A stretch of DNA of 39,866 nucleotides from Proteobacteria bacterium ST_bin16 (GCA_002083595.1 MSXT01000014.1:1-39866); one strand, 5' to 3'. Shown: positions 25,118 through 34,396, counted from the stretch's first letter. Notes: a model not told the origin generated them from the sequence alone. Made by a program: numbers and translations.

Positions 25118-26350
25118 ATGCCGCGTATCCAAGCAGTATTTCAAAATGCGCAAGGCGAATCGTTATCCGGTTTGCTGGAAATGCCGTCTGGTGCGATTAA
25201 ATCGTACGCGCTCTTCGCTCACTGTTTTACCTGCTCCAAAGACAACCCTGCAGCTGCGCGGATTGCGCTCGCATTGGCGGATCGCGGCATTGCGGTATTG
25301 CGTTTTGATTTTACCGGTCTTGGTAATAGCCAAGGCGATTTCTCGAATACCAATTTCTCCTCCAATTTACAGGATCTGTTAGCCGCTGCGCGCTACCTGG
25401 AGCAACATTACGCCGCTCCCGCGCTTTTGATCGGACACAGCTTAGGCGGCGCTGCGGTACTCGCGGTAGCGCAAGATTTGCCGCAAGTCAATGCGGTGAT
25501 CACCATCGGCGCACCGGCGACAGCCGCGCATGTCAAACACTTGTTTGCCGATTCTTATCGGGAATTGCAGAACCAGCCTTTCGTACAAGTCGAATTGGCT
25601 GGAAGAAGCTTTAAGATCCAACGTCAATTTATTGATGATTTGGAGAAATATAATTCAGTTGCACATATCGGTATGCTAAAGAAGGCATTGTTGATATTTC
25701 ATTCGCCGGTCGATGACGTCGTTTCGATTGACGAAGCGGGGCGCATTTTTGCAGCGGCCAAACATCCGAAAAGCTTTGTGTCCCTTGATCGTGCCGATCA
25801 TTTGCTGTCCGATCCGGAAGATTCTCATTATGTCGCAGAAGTGCTGTCGGCCTGGGCCAGCCGTTACTTGAAAACGGAATCAGTTCCGGTTAAAACAGAC
25901 GGTGCGCTCCAGCCAGCCGTTGAGTCGGGTAGTGTGATCGTGCGCGAATGCGATAAAAAATTCACGCGTGAGATTCTGACGCCGCACCACCGGTTGATCA
26001 GTGATGAACCAATCGCACTGGGTGGGGCGGATCTTGGACTCAACCCTTATGAATTATTACTTGCTGCATTGGGAAGCTGCACTTCGATGACACTGCGCAT
26101 GTATGCGAATCACAAACAAATAGACTTGCAAGACATTACCGTGGAACTGCATCATAGCCGGGTTCATGCCGAAGACTGTACCGGTTGTGAGAAGCAGAAA
26201 ACACAAATCGATGTCATTACGCGCTCAATTCAACTGAGCGGTAATCTGAGTGATCAGCAGCGAGCACGATTGCTGGAAATTGCCAATCAATGTCCGGTGC
26301 ATAAAACCTTACAAAACAAGATTCGAATAGATACTAATATTATAGATTAA
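25118..26350 (+). CDS. Alpha/beta hydrolase-OsmC fusion protein
   Basis: 410 residues, two domains. The first 250 residues are an alpha/beta hydrolase: FAHCFTCSKDNPAAARIA as oxyanion region, FDFTGLGNSQGDF, nucleophile elbow GHSLGG (about residues 108-113), and a late Asp-His pair (SPVDDVVS and DRADHLL). Residues from about 280 are an OsmC domain with GADLGLNPYELLLAALGSCTSMTLRMYA and the second cysteine in NQCPVHKTL. The fusion is a known arrangement of unknown substrate; by parts it suggests ester hydrolysis linked to peroxide handling. The S4-domain gene starts 8 bases after the stop. Confidence 0.9.
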   Translation: MPRIQAVFQNAQGESLSGLLEMPSGAIKSYALFAHCFTCSKDNPAAARIALALADRGIAVLRFDFTGLGNSQGDFSNTNFSSNLQDLLAAARYLEQHYAAPALLIGHSLGGAAVLAVAQDLPQVNAVITIGAPATAAHVKHLFADSYRELQNQPFVQVELAGRSFKIQRQFIDDLEKYNSVAHIGMLKKALLIFHSPVDDVVSIDEAGRIFAAAKHPKSFVSLDRADHLLSDPEDSHYVAEVLSAWASRYLKTESVPVKTDGALQPAVESGSVIVRECDKKFTREILTPHHRLISDEPIALGGADLGLNPYELLLAALGSCTSMTLRMYANHKQIDLQDITVELHHSRVHAEDCTGCEKQKTQIDVITRSIQLSGNLSDQQRARLLEIANQCPVHKTLQNKIRIDTNIID

Positions 26351-26358
26351 CTTGTGAT

Positions 26359-26763
26359 ATGCAATCAGATGATACTATAGAGAAATATCGTGTTGATAAA
26401 TGGCTGTTTGCGGCGCGCTTTTTTAAGACGCGTTCGTTGGCCGCCGAAGCCATTGATCGTGGCCGGGTTACGGTGAATGGCCAGCGGATAAAGCCTGCTA
26501 AAATACTTGCAGCAGGGGATATACTGACAATTCGCATTGATAACTATCAATATGATATTGAAGTATTGGGATTATCCAATAAAAGAGGATCTGCCACAGT
26601 GGCGCAGCAGCTGTACCGGGAAACCGAAGAAAGCAAGCAACAGCGAGAATTGCTGGCAGCGCGCTTAAAAGCACAACCGCCGCCATTGCAGATCAAAGGA
26701 CGGCCAACTAAACGTGATCGCCGTGTCATCGAGCGCTTCATTTCCAACCACGATGAATTTTAA
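26359..26763 (+). CDS. hslR: Heat shock protein 15-like S4-domain RNA-binding protein
   Basis: 134 residues. The S4 fold occupies the N-terminal half (YRVDKWLFAARFFKTRSLAAEAIDRGRVTVNGQRIKPAK), followed by a basic C-terminal tail (IKGRPTKRDRRVIERF). In E. coli Hsp15 binds stalled 50S subunits carrying nascent chains. It lies between the hydrolase-OsmC gene and the aldolase-like gene with short gaps (8 and 17 bases), which suggests one transcript. Confidence 0.88.
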   Translation: MQSDDTIEKYRVDKWLFAARFFKTRSLAAEAIDRGRVTVNGQRIKPAKILAAGDILTIRIDNYQYDIEVLGLSNKRGSATVAQQLYRETEESKQQRELLAARLKAQPPPLQIKGRPTKRDRRVIERFISNHDEF

Positions 26764-26780
26764 GAATCCAGCGAGAAATC

Positions 26781-27566
26781 ATGAGCAATGACACATTCAA
26801 TTTAGGTAAAGAGCAACTGATCCAGCAATCCCTCGTGCAAATGGACAAGCATTTGCAAGGTGCGAATTACACACCGGCACAAAAGCTGGCATTAACTTGT
26901 CGGATTTTATTCGATAATGGCCACGATTCCGGCTTGGCCGGACAAATTACCACGCGTGGCGAACAGCCGGGCACGTACTTGACGCAGCGGCTGGGCTTTG
27001 GGTTTGACGAAACTTGCGCGAGCAATTTATTACTCGTCAATGAAGATCTGGAAGTTTTGCAAGGCGACGGCATGGCTAATCCGGCCAATCGCTTTCATTC
27101 CTGGCTGTATCGCGCCCGGCCCGATGTGCAATGCATCATTCATACGCATGCCGTGCATACCGCCGCGCTCAGCATGCTCGAAGTGCCGCTGGAGATCTCG
27201 CACATGGATAATTGCGTGTTGTACGACGACGTGGCTTTCCTGCCGAAGTGGCCTGGTATACCGGTGGGTAACGAAGAAGGTGAATTGATTGCTAAAGCCA
27301 TCGGCAGTAAACATGCTGTATTGCTGGCGCACCACGGCCTGTTGATTGCCAGTTCCAGCATTGAAGAGGGCTGTATCTTGGCGCTTGCTTTTGAACGGGC
27401 GGCACGCATGCACTTGTTGGCGGCATCCGCCGGAAAAATCCAATCGATAGACCCCGGTTTGGGCAAGGAAGCGCGCGACTGGATTCTCCGTGGACAACGC
27501 AGCGCAGTAGCGTTCGCTTATTACGCGCGGCGCACTTTGAGAAAAAGCGCGGATTGCTTGCAATAG
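26781..27566 (+). CDS. Class II aldolase/adducin-family protein
   Basis: 261 residues. The zinc-binding pattern of the family is present: an early H-D-S-G-L-A-G-Q loop (NGHDSGLAGQIT), the histidine pair in CIIHTHAVHTAALSM, and a distal histidine in LLAHHGLLIASSSIEEG. Members cleave or epimerise sugar phosphates, or decarboxylate; this branch, with an N-terminal extension of about 45 residues, is of unknown substrate. It is the last gene of the hydrolase-hslR-aldolase run. Confidence 0.85.
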   Translation: MSNDTFNLGKEQLIQQSLVQMDKHLQGANYTPAQKLALTCRILFDNGHDSGLAGQITTRGEQPGTYLTQRLGFGFDETCASNLLLVNEDLEVLQGDGMANPANRFHSWLYRARPDVQCIIHTHAVHTAALSMLEVPLEISHMDNCVLYDDVAFLPKWPGIPVGNEEGELIAKAIGSKHAVLLAHHGLLIASSSIEEGCILALAFERAARMHLLAASAGKIQSIDPGLGKEARDWILRGQRSAVAFAYYARRTLRKSADCLQ

Positions 27567-27814
27567 ATTGTGTAGGATTGATATGCCACTTCACTTTATC
27601 GCCAGATGAATTGAATACCCCTATAAAAACCCTGCAATCCTACCGTTAACCGTCTCACTAAAAAGTGCACAATATGCACAAATCCATTCTGTAGTTTGAT
27701 TGCTAACTGTGGAACTGGAGCATCCGGAAGTAATTCAAGGGATTGATTGGTAATTAATTCATGTGATGAATATTGGTGCGGTAAATTTCTTTTCTACTTT
27801 TTATATTGAGCCTT

Positions 27815-29068
27815 ATGATAAAAAAAGTGCAAGCAAGTGAAGTCCGGCTGGGAATGTATATCCACGAGCTCCGCGGCAACTGGCTGGAACATCCATTCTG
27901 GAGAAAGTCGTTTAAACTGGTGCAGCAGAAAGACTTGGATAAGCTTGTCAGTTGCGACCTGGATGAAATATGGATTGATACCGCTAAAGGGCTTGATGTG
28001 GCTCCCACTGAGACCGGTTTGGTGGAAAACCTCAAGCCAGCGGATAAAACTACCCCGGCAAGTACAGTCGCCCCGGAAGCATCACCTCCACCATCACCTC
28101 CACCATCACCTCCGCCGGTAAAGAAAGCGGTGGCGCGTGTTTCGGTTGAAGAAGAGTTGGAAAATGCTAAAAAGCTTCAGAAAAAAACCAAAGATGCAGT
28201 CACTTCGATGTTCAGCGATGTGCGCATGGGTAAAGCACTTGAAATCGAAGGTGCGGAATCCCTGGTGGAAGAGATCAATCAATCGATGGAGCGCAATCCC
28301 AATGCACTACTCACATTGATCCGGCTGAAAAATGTCAATGAATATACCTACATGCATTCGGTTGCGGTGTGCATGCTGATGGTGGCACTGGGAAGGCAGA
28401 TGGGGCTGGATGAAGCGCAAATCAAACAAGCAGGCACAGCCGGATTGTTGCACGACATTGGGAAAATGGTGATTCCGAATGAAGTGCTGAACAAACCGGG
28501 GAAATTGACGGACGAAGAATTTGCCGTCATGAAAAGTCATCCGGAGCGCGGCTGGGAAATTCTAAAATCCTGCTATCAAGTTCATGAAACAGCTTTGGAT
28601 GTGTGCTTGCATCATCACGAACGTGTCGATGGCAAGGGGTATCCGGAAAAATTATCCGGTGATGCGCTGACATTGTTTGCACGCATGGGCGCAGTTTGTG
28701 ACGTTTACGATGCCATCTCGTCGGATCGTTGTTACAAGCCGGCCTGGTCTCCGGCCGAGTCGATCCGCAAAATGGCTTCCTGGAAAGACGGGCATTTCGA
28801 TGAAACTGTTTTTCAAGCTTTTGTGAAGACCATCGGTATTTACCCCAGCGGTACCCTGTTGAAATTGAAGTCCGGGCGATTAGGTGTGGTGATGGAACAG
28901 TCCACAAAGAAATTAACCACGCCGATCATCAAGACTTTCTTTTCGACACGTTCCAACGCGCATATTCCAGTTGAAATTCTAGATTTGTCGAAAGGAACCG
29001 ACGGCATCGAAAAAATCGAGGACCCGGTGCAATGGGGATTTGATATCAATAAAATACAAGGGATATGA
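27815..29068 (+). CDS. HD-GYP phosphodiesterase with DUF3391 N-terminus
   Basis: 417 residues from the ATG at 27815; a TTG three codons upstream is possible. Residues 1 to about 70 match DUF3391 (KVQASEVRLGMYIHELRGNW). A proline-rich linker (PPPSPPPSPPP, about residues 89-102) leads into the HD-GYP domain: the HD pair in GLLHDIGKMVIP, HPERGWEIL, HHHERVDGKGYP and the GYP-associated DVYDAISSDRCYKPAWSP. HD-GYP proteins hydrolyse cyclic di-GMP; the metal ligands look intact, so activity is likely. The C-terminus adds a small domain of about 90 residues. It is monocistronic. Confidence 0.92.
   Translation: MIKKVQASEVRLGMYIHELRGNWLEHPFWRKSFKLVQQKDLDKLVSCDLDEIWIDTAKGLDVAPTETGLVENLKPADKTTPASTVAPEASPPPSPPPSPPPVKKAVARVSVEEELENAKKLQKKTKDAVTSMFSDVRMGKALEIEGAESLVEEINQSMERNPNALLTLIRLKNVNEYTYMHSVAVCMLMVALGRQMGLDEAQIKQAGTAGLLHDIGKMVIPNEVLNKPGKLTDEEFAVMKSHPERGWEILKSCYQVHETALDVCLHHHERVDGKGYPEKLSGDALTLFARMGAVCDVYDAISSDRCYKPAWSPAESIRKMASWKDGHFDETVFQAFVKTIGIYPSGTLLKLKSGRLGVVMEQSTKKLTTPIIKTFFSTRSNAHIPVEILDLSKGTDGIEKIEDPVQWGFDINKIQGI
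28080..28117 (+). repeat. 12-base tandem repeat encoding Pro-Ser linker
   Basis: About three copies of a CACCTCCACCAT-type 12-base unit inside the HD-GYP gene. The unit is a multiple of three, so copy-number change would alter linker length without breaking the frame. Confidence 0.65.
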
Positions 29069-29151
29069 AGGGTTTCGTGACTTTGATCAATAAAGTGCAA
29101 GCAGAAATAGTTATACTGCAAAAAATAAATTCATGAAGAAGACTGATAGTG

Positions 29152-30390
29152 ATGACCGGTAAATATCAAAAACTACAGAACGCGCTTGTTGTTAGCGCGT
29201 TTTTATTGATAACGGCGCCAATGAATGTAGCCGCCGATGCAGTAACCGACTGGAATCAGCGTGCGGGCGATATCGTAGTGAACGCCAAGATCGGGCCGTT
29301 ACCGGCCGAACGGGCGCTGGCGATCGTGCAGGCATCTGTGTACGAGGCGGTCAATGCGATTACCCAACGCTATGCAGTGCAAGATACAAAATTGCAAGCC
29401 GCACCCGGTGCATCAGTCGAAGCAGCGGTAGCAGCGGCAAACCGGACGGCGTTAGCTCAGCTGATACCGTCGCAGCAATCGGCGATCGATCACGTTTATC
29501 AAGCCGCACTGGCCGTGATAGCTGACGGTGAGAGTAAGGCTGGCGGCATTGCCGTGGGAGAGAAAGCGGCGCAGGCGATTCTGGCGTTGCGCGCCGACGA
29601 TGGCGCGGCTGCCGGTGAATCTTACCGTCCGTTTACTCATGCGGGAGTTTATGTGCCAACGGTTATCCCCGAAGCGCCGCAATGGATGCATCGTAAGCCC
29701 TGGCTGATGACGCAGCCGTCGCAATTCCGCCCGGCACCGCCACCTGAATTGGGGAGTGAATTATGGGCGCGCGATTATAACGAAGTAAAGGCGCTTGGCA
29801 GCAAGCATAGCCGCGAAAGAAGCGCGGAACAAACTGCCATCGCCCGTTTTTGGGAAGAAGTCATGCCGCCGATTTACCATGGCATCGTCCGCTCGGTTGC
29901 CAATATGCCAGGAAGGGAAATTACCCAGAACGCACGCTTGTTTGCGGCTGTGACGCAAGCCTCGGACGATGGGCTGATTGCGGTGTTCGACGCGAAATAT
30001 CACTATGGTTTTTGGCGGCCAGTGACGGCGATCCGCAATGGCGATAGCGACGGTAATGATGCCACGGAGCGTGATGCAGCGTGGCTGCCTTTTATTGATA
30101 CACCGATGCATCCGGAATATCCGTGCGCGCATTGCATCGTTTCCGCCGCCGTCGGCACGGTGCTGCAAATTGAAATCGGCGACAGTCAAACACCGGTGCT
30201 AACAACGACCAGTGCTGCTGCGGGTGGCGTGGCGCGCAGCTGGACGAAGCTAGACGATTTTATGCAAGAAGTTGCCAATGCACGCATTTATGATGGTGTG
30301 CACTACCGTAATTCCGGTAAAGTGGGTTCCGAGATGGGGCGGAAGATTGCTCATCTGGCTGCTGAGAAATACGCATTGAAAACAAAATAA
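29152..30390 (+). CDS. Vanadium-haloperoxidase/PAP2-like exported protein
   Basis: 412 residues from the ATG at 29152 (a GTG lies one codon before). Residues to about 29 form a signal peptide ending in NVAA. The vanadate/phosphate-binding motifs are KYHYGFWRP (motif 1, K and R), then HPEYPCAHCIVSAA in place of the usual PSGH, and ARIYDGVHYRNS with the last histidine. The Ser-Gly of the second motif is Cys-Ala, so anion binding may differ. It could be a halide oxidiser or a phosphatase. It is followed by a possible weak terminator and the convergent trmB. Confidence 0.82.
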   Translation: MTGKYQKLQNALVVSAFLLITAPMNVAADAVTDWNQRAGDIVVNAKIGPLPAERALAIVQASVYEAVNAITQRYAVQDTKLQAAPGASVEAAVAAANRTALAQLIPSQQSAIDHVYQAALAVIADGESKAGGIAVGEKAAQAILALRADDGAAAGESYRPFTHAGVYVPTVIPEAPQWMHRKPWLMTQPSQFRPAPPPELGSELWARDYNEVKALGSKHSRERSAEQTAIARFWEEVMPPIYHGIVRSVANMPGREITQNARLFAAVTQASDDGLIAVFDAKYHYGFWRPVTAIRNGDSDGNDATERDAAWLPFIDTPMHPEYPCAHCIVSAAVGTVLQIEIGDSQTPVLTTTSAAAGGVARSWTKLDDFMQEVANARIYDGVHYRNSGKVGSEMGRKIAHLAAEKYALKTK

Positions 30391-30404
30391 ACCGGAGAAA
30401 CCCA

Positions 30405-30427
30405 GTGGCGCAAGGCCACGCTTTTCC
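30405..30427 (+). terminator. Weak terminator between haloperoxidase-like gene and trmB
   Basis: GTGGC and GCCAC form a 5-base stem around a GCAAG loop, followed by a short T run, 14 bases after the haloperoxidase-like stop. Confidence 0.4.
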
Positions 30428-30437
30428 AGAATAGAAC

Positions 30438-31103
30438 TCATTTTTTCCGGAAGATTAAATCCCATACACCGTGCCCGAGCTTGATTCCCCGTTGCTCGAA
30501 CTTGGTCAATGGCCGGTAATCCGGCCGTGGCGCATAGTCTGCTGCGGTATTGCCGAGCTGTGTTTCCTGGCTCAGTACATGCAATATTTGCTCAGCATAA
30601 TCTTCCCAGTCGGTAGCCGCATGGATATACCCACCCGGTTTCAGATGGCTGCATAAACGGGCGGCCAAATCCGATTGGATCAATCGGCGTTTGTGGTGTC
30701 GGGCTTTTGGCCAGGGATCGGGAAAAAAGATATGAACACCATCCAGACATGCAGCCGGTAGCATATGCTGCAAGACTTCCACGGCATCATGCTGAATGAT
30801 GCGCAAATTCATCAATTCCAGTTGTTCGATTTGATTGAGCAAACTGCCCACGCCGGGCGTATGCACTTCGATGCCCAGATAATCATTCTCCGGATGCGAT
30901 TGCGCGATGGTTGCTGTGCTTTCGCCCATACCGAAGCCGATTTCCAGAATTTTAGGCGCTTCACGGCCAAAGACCCGATTGAGATCGAGCAGGTCTTCGC
31001 TGAATGGAATGCCGTATTGCGGCAATAGGGTTTCGCAGGCGCGGCGTTGCGCATTGGAAACACGCCCTTGACGAAGGACGAAACTGCGGATGGTCTGCGG
31101 CAT
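30438..31103 (-). CDS. trmB: tRNA (guanine-N7)-methyltransferase
   Basis: Methylates G46 in tRNA variable loops. 221 residues from the ATG at 31103; a TTG at 31121 would add six. SAM-binding motif ILEIGFGMGEST (about residues 53-64) and the tRNA-binding/catalytic FFPDPWPKARHHKRRL (about 142-157) are both intact. It begins about 30 bases after thiG and probably shares its transcript. Confidence 0.94.
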   Translation of the reverse strand: MPQTIRSFVLRQGRVSNAQRRACETLLPQYGIPFSEDLLDLNRVFGREAPKILEIGFGMGESTATIAQSHPENDYLGIEVHTPGVGSLLNQIEQLELMNLRIIQHDAVEVLQHMLPAACLDGVHIFFPDPWPKARHHKRRLIQSDLAARLCSHLKPGGYIHAATDWEDYAEQILHVLSQETQLGNTAADYAPRPDYRPLTKFEQRGIKLGHGVWDLIFRKK

Positions 31104-31136
31104 GAACTGATGACGTGGCAATATAAAGCGGAATGG

Positions 31137-31961
31137 TTATTCGGATTTTCCGCCTGCCGGTTTTCCAGGAGCTTTTTCAGTACGGGCAATGACGCCTTCC
31201 GTCGGCGAGCTGGGGCTGGCGCTGTAGAGCTTTTTCGCCATGCGTCCGGCCAGATAGGCTTCACGCCCAGCTTCGACGGCTTTACGCATTGCCGATGCCA
31301 TTAGCACCGGATGTTGCGCGGCAGCAATCGCGGTGTTCATCAAGACACCATCGCAACCCAGTTCCATTGCAATGGTTGCATCCGATGCTGTACCGACACC
31401 AGCATCGACTAGCACCGGAATCTTGGCATTGTCGATAATGATTTGCAGATTCCATGGATTCAAAATGCCCATGCCCGAGCCAATCAAGGAGGCCAATGGC
31501 ATCACGGCGACACAGCCCATGTCTTCCAATTGCTTGGCGATGATCGGATCATCCGAGGTATACACCATCACCTGAAAGTCCTCTTTGATGAGAATTTCCG
31601 CGGCTTTCAGCGTTTCCACCATGTTTGGGTACAGCGTTTTCGGATCGCCCAATACTTCCAGCTTGACCAGGCTGTGACCATCGAGTAGTTCACGCGCCAG
31701 CCGCAACGTGCGCACCGCATCGTCGAGGGTGTAACAACCCGCGGTATTAGGCAGCAAGGTATATTGCGAGGGCGGTAGCACATCCAATAGATTGGGCTCA
31801 CCGGCATTTTGCCCGATATTCATGCGCCGGATTGCGACGGTAATGATTTCAGCGCCGCTCGCTTCAACCGCCGCGCGTGTTTCGTTGAAATCCTTGTATT
31901 TACCCGTACCGACCAGTAAACGGGATGTATAGGTTTTACCGGCAATAACTAAATTATCCAT
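31137..31961 (-). CDS. thiG: Thiazole synthase
   Basis: 274 residues. Builds the thiazole ring of thiamine from deoxyxylulose 5-phosphate, dehydroglycine and the ThiS thiocarboxylate. Features are LLVGTGKYKDF (start), the Schiff-base lysine region VKLEVLGDPKTLYPN, and the phosphate-binding VDAGVGTASDATIAMELGCDGV. Its start is 43 bases after the thiS stop. No TPP riboswitch is visible upstream of this pair. Confidence 0.96.
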   Translation of the reverse strand: MDNLVIAGKTYTSRLLVGTGKYKDFNETRAAVEASGAEIITVAIRRMNIGQNAGEPNLLDVLPPSQYTLLPNTAGCYTLDDAVRTLRLARELLDGHSLVKLEVLGDPKTLYPNMVETLKAAEILIKEDFQVMVYTSDDPIIAKQLEDMGCVAVMPLASLIGSGMGILNPWNLQIIIDNAKIPVLVDAGVGTASDATIAMELGCDGVLMNTAIAAAQHPVLMASAMRKAVEAGREAYLAGRMAKKLYSASPSSPTEGVIARTEKAPGKPAGGKSE

Positions 31962-32004
31962 GAAATTCTTTTAATATCGATGTGTATTAATTAAGCAGCG
32001 GAAC

Positions 32005-32208
32005 TTAACCGCCACCGACGGCAACGACAACTTCCAGCTGATCGCCATGAACCAGCATTTGTTGCGGAAACTGGCTGCGCGGCACGATTTCGCCATTGCA
32101 TTCGATGGCAATCCGTTTGCCGTGCAACGCAAGGTGGTCGATCAGTTGTGCTACGTTAATCGGCCCTTCAAATTGTTGCGGTTGTCCATTAATAGTGAGT
32201 TGTATCAT
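32005..32208 (-). CDS. thiS: Sulfur carrier protein ThiS
   Basis: 67 residues, ubiquitin fold. The C-terminus VVVAVGGG provides the Gly-Gly tail that is adenylated and turned into the thiocarboxylate used by ThiG. It is the first gene of the thiS-thiG-trmB run. There is no strong ribosome site, and no ThiF or ThiO is in the window. Confidence 0.92.
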   Translation of the reverse strand: MIQLTINGQPQQFEGPINVAQLIDHLALHGKRIAIECNGEIVPRSQFPQQMLVHGDQLEVVVAVGGG

Positions 32209-32566
32209 GGAAGAAAAACTAGAATTGATATTTCAGGTTAGCTGGATGAACAATCAAAAATCCGCTTGGATTTTATCATGTGGGGCACGTGGTTTTGGAA
32301 TAATTTGTTCGCGCGGTCAATCAGCATGCAGGATGAGAAAACTATTCGAGTCAATCCGGTTATTCATGCCGAAAGCATGAAATGAGGCCTAAAAGTAGCT
32401 CAACTCCTGAATTAATATCCATGTATTTGCAAGGTTTTTTGCCGATAATAAAACCTGTTGGTGAAAAACCTTGATTCGAACCGGTGTCATCTTGATCATT
32501 GGATTGAAACGAGAAATGTGCCTGCAAAATAATGCCATTCACGTAGAAATAATTTAGGAGATTCGT
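32209..32566. other. Non-coding stretch between thiS and the chemotaxis receptor
   Basis: 358 bases between divergent genes. I see no CUGAGA-type TPP riboswitch core on the minus strand. It holds one strong hairpin (32430-32473, listed separately) and an AGGAG ribosome site before the receptor ATG. Nothing else is supported. Confidence 0.6.
32430..32473. promoter_or_regulatory. 10-base inverted repeat upstream of the chemotaxis receptor
   Basis: CAAGGTTTTT at 32430-32439 pairs perfectly with AAAAACCTTG at 32464-32473 across a 24-base loop, about 95 bases before the receptor start. It could be an operator for a dimeric regulator or an RNA hairpin. Confidence 0.5.
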
Positions 32567-34279
32567 ATGTTGAAAGATATAACAGTGAAAACGGAGCTGA
32601 TCATTGTGATCGGTCTTCTGTCAGTATTGCTGGTTGGTATTGGCGCGCTAGGTTTGCATGGAATAAAGCAATCGAATGAAGGATTAAGAACGGTTTATCA
32701 GGATCGTACGGTGACTGCGGTCGATCTGGCGACAATTAACGATATTTGGGAAGTTGTGCGTAAGAATGTTACCGCTGTGGCCAGCACAAAAAGTACGGAA
32801 TTAGCGAAAGAAAAATCAGAAGAAACAGCTAAGACGATTAAACGCGCTGAAGAAATTTGGGCGAGGTTTATGGCGACTGAATTGACTACCGTAGAAGAGC
32901 AGCTTGCTCAGGAAAAATTGCGATTGCATGCAGCCTATGTCGCGGCAGTTAATAAAATATTCACGATGGCCATGGCCGGAGATTTCGATGGCGCGGCAAA
33001 AAATTTCAAGGAAGAGGCAGAACCGCTGTTTTACCGCTTGCACGAAACGATTTACAGCATGATTACTTTGCAGGGGAACGTTGCGGCTGAAGAATATGAA
33101 AGCGCAGTAAGCGATTACAACTCCATTTTCATGACCATGATTGTTGCGATTAGTTTGGGAGTGTTGCTTGCGTGTGTGCTCGGATACATTCTGCTGCGTG
33201 GTATTGTAAAACCGCTGAATGAGGCGATTGCTATTGCCGGTGCCGTTGCTGCGGGTGATTTATCGACCAAGATCGAGCCCCGTTCGACGGTTAATGGATT
33301 TGGCCGTTTGATTAACGCGCTGAAAGCGATGAATGATAACTTGGTCGAACTGGTAGGAAAAGTGCGGTTGGATGCGAATCTGATCCAAACATCCGCCGGT
33401 GAGATCGCATCGGGCAATTCGGATTTAAGCCAGCGCACTGAAGAGCAAGCATCCAGTCTGGAAGAAACCGCATCTTCAATGGAAGAGCTGACTTCGACCG
33501 TCAAGCAAAATGCGGATAATGCGCGACAGGCTAATCAACTGGCTGTGGGCGCTTCCGAAGTTGCGGTGAAGGGAGGCGCGGTAGTCGGTCAAGTAGTGCA
33601 AACCATGAGCTCGATTAGTGAAAGCTCGAAGAAAATTGTCGACATCATCAGTGTCATCGACGGCATCGCTTTTCAAACTAACATATTGGCACTCAATGCT
33701 GCGGTTGAAGCGGCACGTGCCGGCGAACAAGGCCGAGGATTTGCGGTGGTGGCCACTGAAGTTCGCACGCTGGCGCAGCGTTCCGCGACAGCAGCGAAAG
33801 AGATCAAGGAACTGATCAATGACTCGGTAGCGAAAGTGGAAGATGGCACGCGCTTGGTCGATGAAGCGGGTGTTACGATGAATGAAGTCGTCACCGCAGT
33901 CAAACGCGTAACAGACATCATGAACGAGATTTCCGCCGCATCGCAGGAACAACATGCCGGAATTGAACAAGTTAACCAGGCAGTCACGCAAATGGATGAA
34001 GTGACGCAGCAGAATGCGGCCTTGGTTGAACAGGCGGCATCAGCGGCTGAGTCCATGGAAGATCAGGCGAAAGCGCTTGCGCAAGCGGTCAGTCTATTCA
34101 AATTATCGGAAAGCGGCGATTCCAGCATTGCCAAACCAGTCAAAAGAAGTAACCGGCCGGTTGCAAAATTACCGAATCGCGGCCCAGCGACTAAATCCGC
34201 ACCAGCAGCTGAACCAGTCTCAACAGCTTCACCTCGTAAAATAGCGGCCAATGGTGATAGTGATTGGGAAGAGTTCTAA
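32567..34279 (+). CDS. Methyl-accepting chemotaxis protein
   Basis: 570 residues. TM1 is about residues 12-32 (IIVIGLLSVLLVGIGALGL), a periplasmic four-helix-bundle sensor runs to about residue 185, and TM2 follows (MTMIVAISLGVLLACVLGYILL). HAMP covers about 215-265. The signalling domain has the conserved hairpin tip IAFQTNILALNAAVEAARAGEQGRGFAVVATEVRTLA split around residue 375. The C-terminus ends in DWEEF, matching the xWxxF pentapeptide that tethers CheR/CheB. Ligand unknown. The ribosome site AGGAG precedes the ATG. A terminator follows at 34397-34427. Confidence 0.95.
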   Translation: MLKDITVKTELIIVIGLLSVLLVGIGALGLHGIKQSNEGLRTVYQDRTVTAVDLATINDIWEVVRKNVTAVASTKSTELAKEKSEETAKTIKRAEEIWARFMATELTTVEEQLAQEKLRLHAAYVAAVNKIFTMAMAGDFDGAAKNFKEEAEPLFYRLHETIYSMITLQGNVAAEEYESAVSDYNSIFMTMIVAISLGVLLACVLGYILLRGIVKPLNEAIAIAGAVAAGDLSTKIEPRSTVNGFGRLINALKAMNDNLVELVGKVRLDANLIQTSAGEIASGNSDLSQRTEEQASSLEETASSMEELTSTVKQNADNARQANQLAVGASEVAVKGGAVVGQVVQTMSSISESSKKIVDIISVIDGIAFQTNILALNAAVEAARAGEQGRGFAVVATEVRTLAQRSATAAKEIKELINDSVAKVEDGTRLVDEAGVTMNEVVTAVKRVTDIMNEISAASQEQHAGIEQVNQAVTQMDEVTQQNAALVEQAASAAESMEDQAKALAQAVSLFKLSESGDSSIAKPVKRSNRPVAKLPNRGPATKSAPAAEPVSTASPRKIAANGDSDWEEF

Positions 34280-34396
34280 ACGTAATTATTTTTAAGAGCA
34301 AAAAGTGGCGGATTGATTGGGCAGTGCGAATAATCGCACCTGGTAAAGCTCTGGATACCACGGCCCAAAGCTTCAATAAAGCAATGGCAGTGAATG

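Noticed and set aside
24954..25382. 142-codon frame overlapping the hydrolase-OsmC gene
   Set aside because: Its second half is a shifted reading of a clear gene, and the first half has no support.
27570..27640. Inverted repeat GTAGGATTG/CAATCCTAC after the aldolase-like gene
   Set aside because: Nine-base arms but about 50 bases apart with no T tract; too weak to call a terminator.
32209..32566. TPP riboswitch ahead of thiS
   Set aside because: I looked on the minus strand for the conserved core and did not find it.
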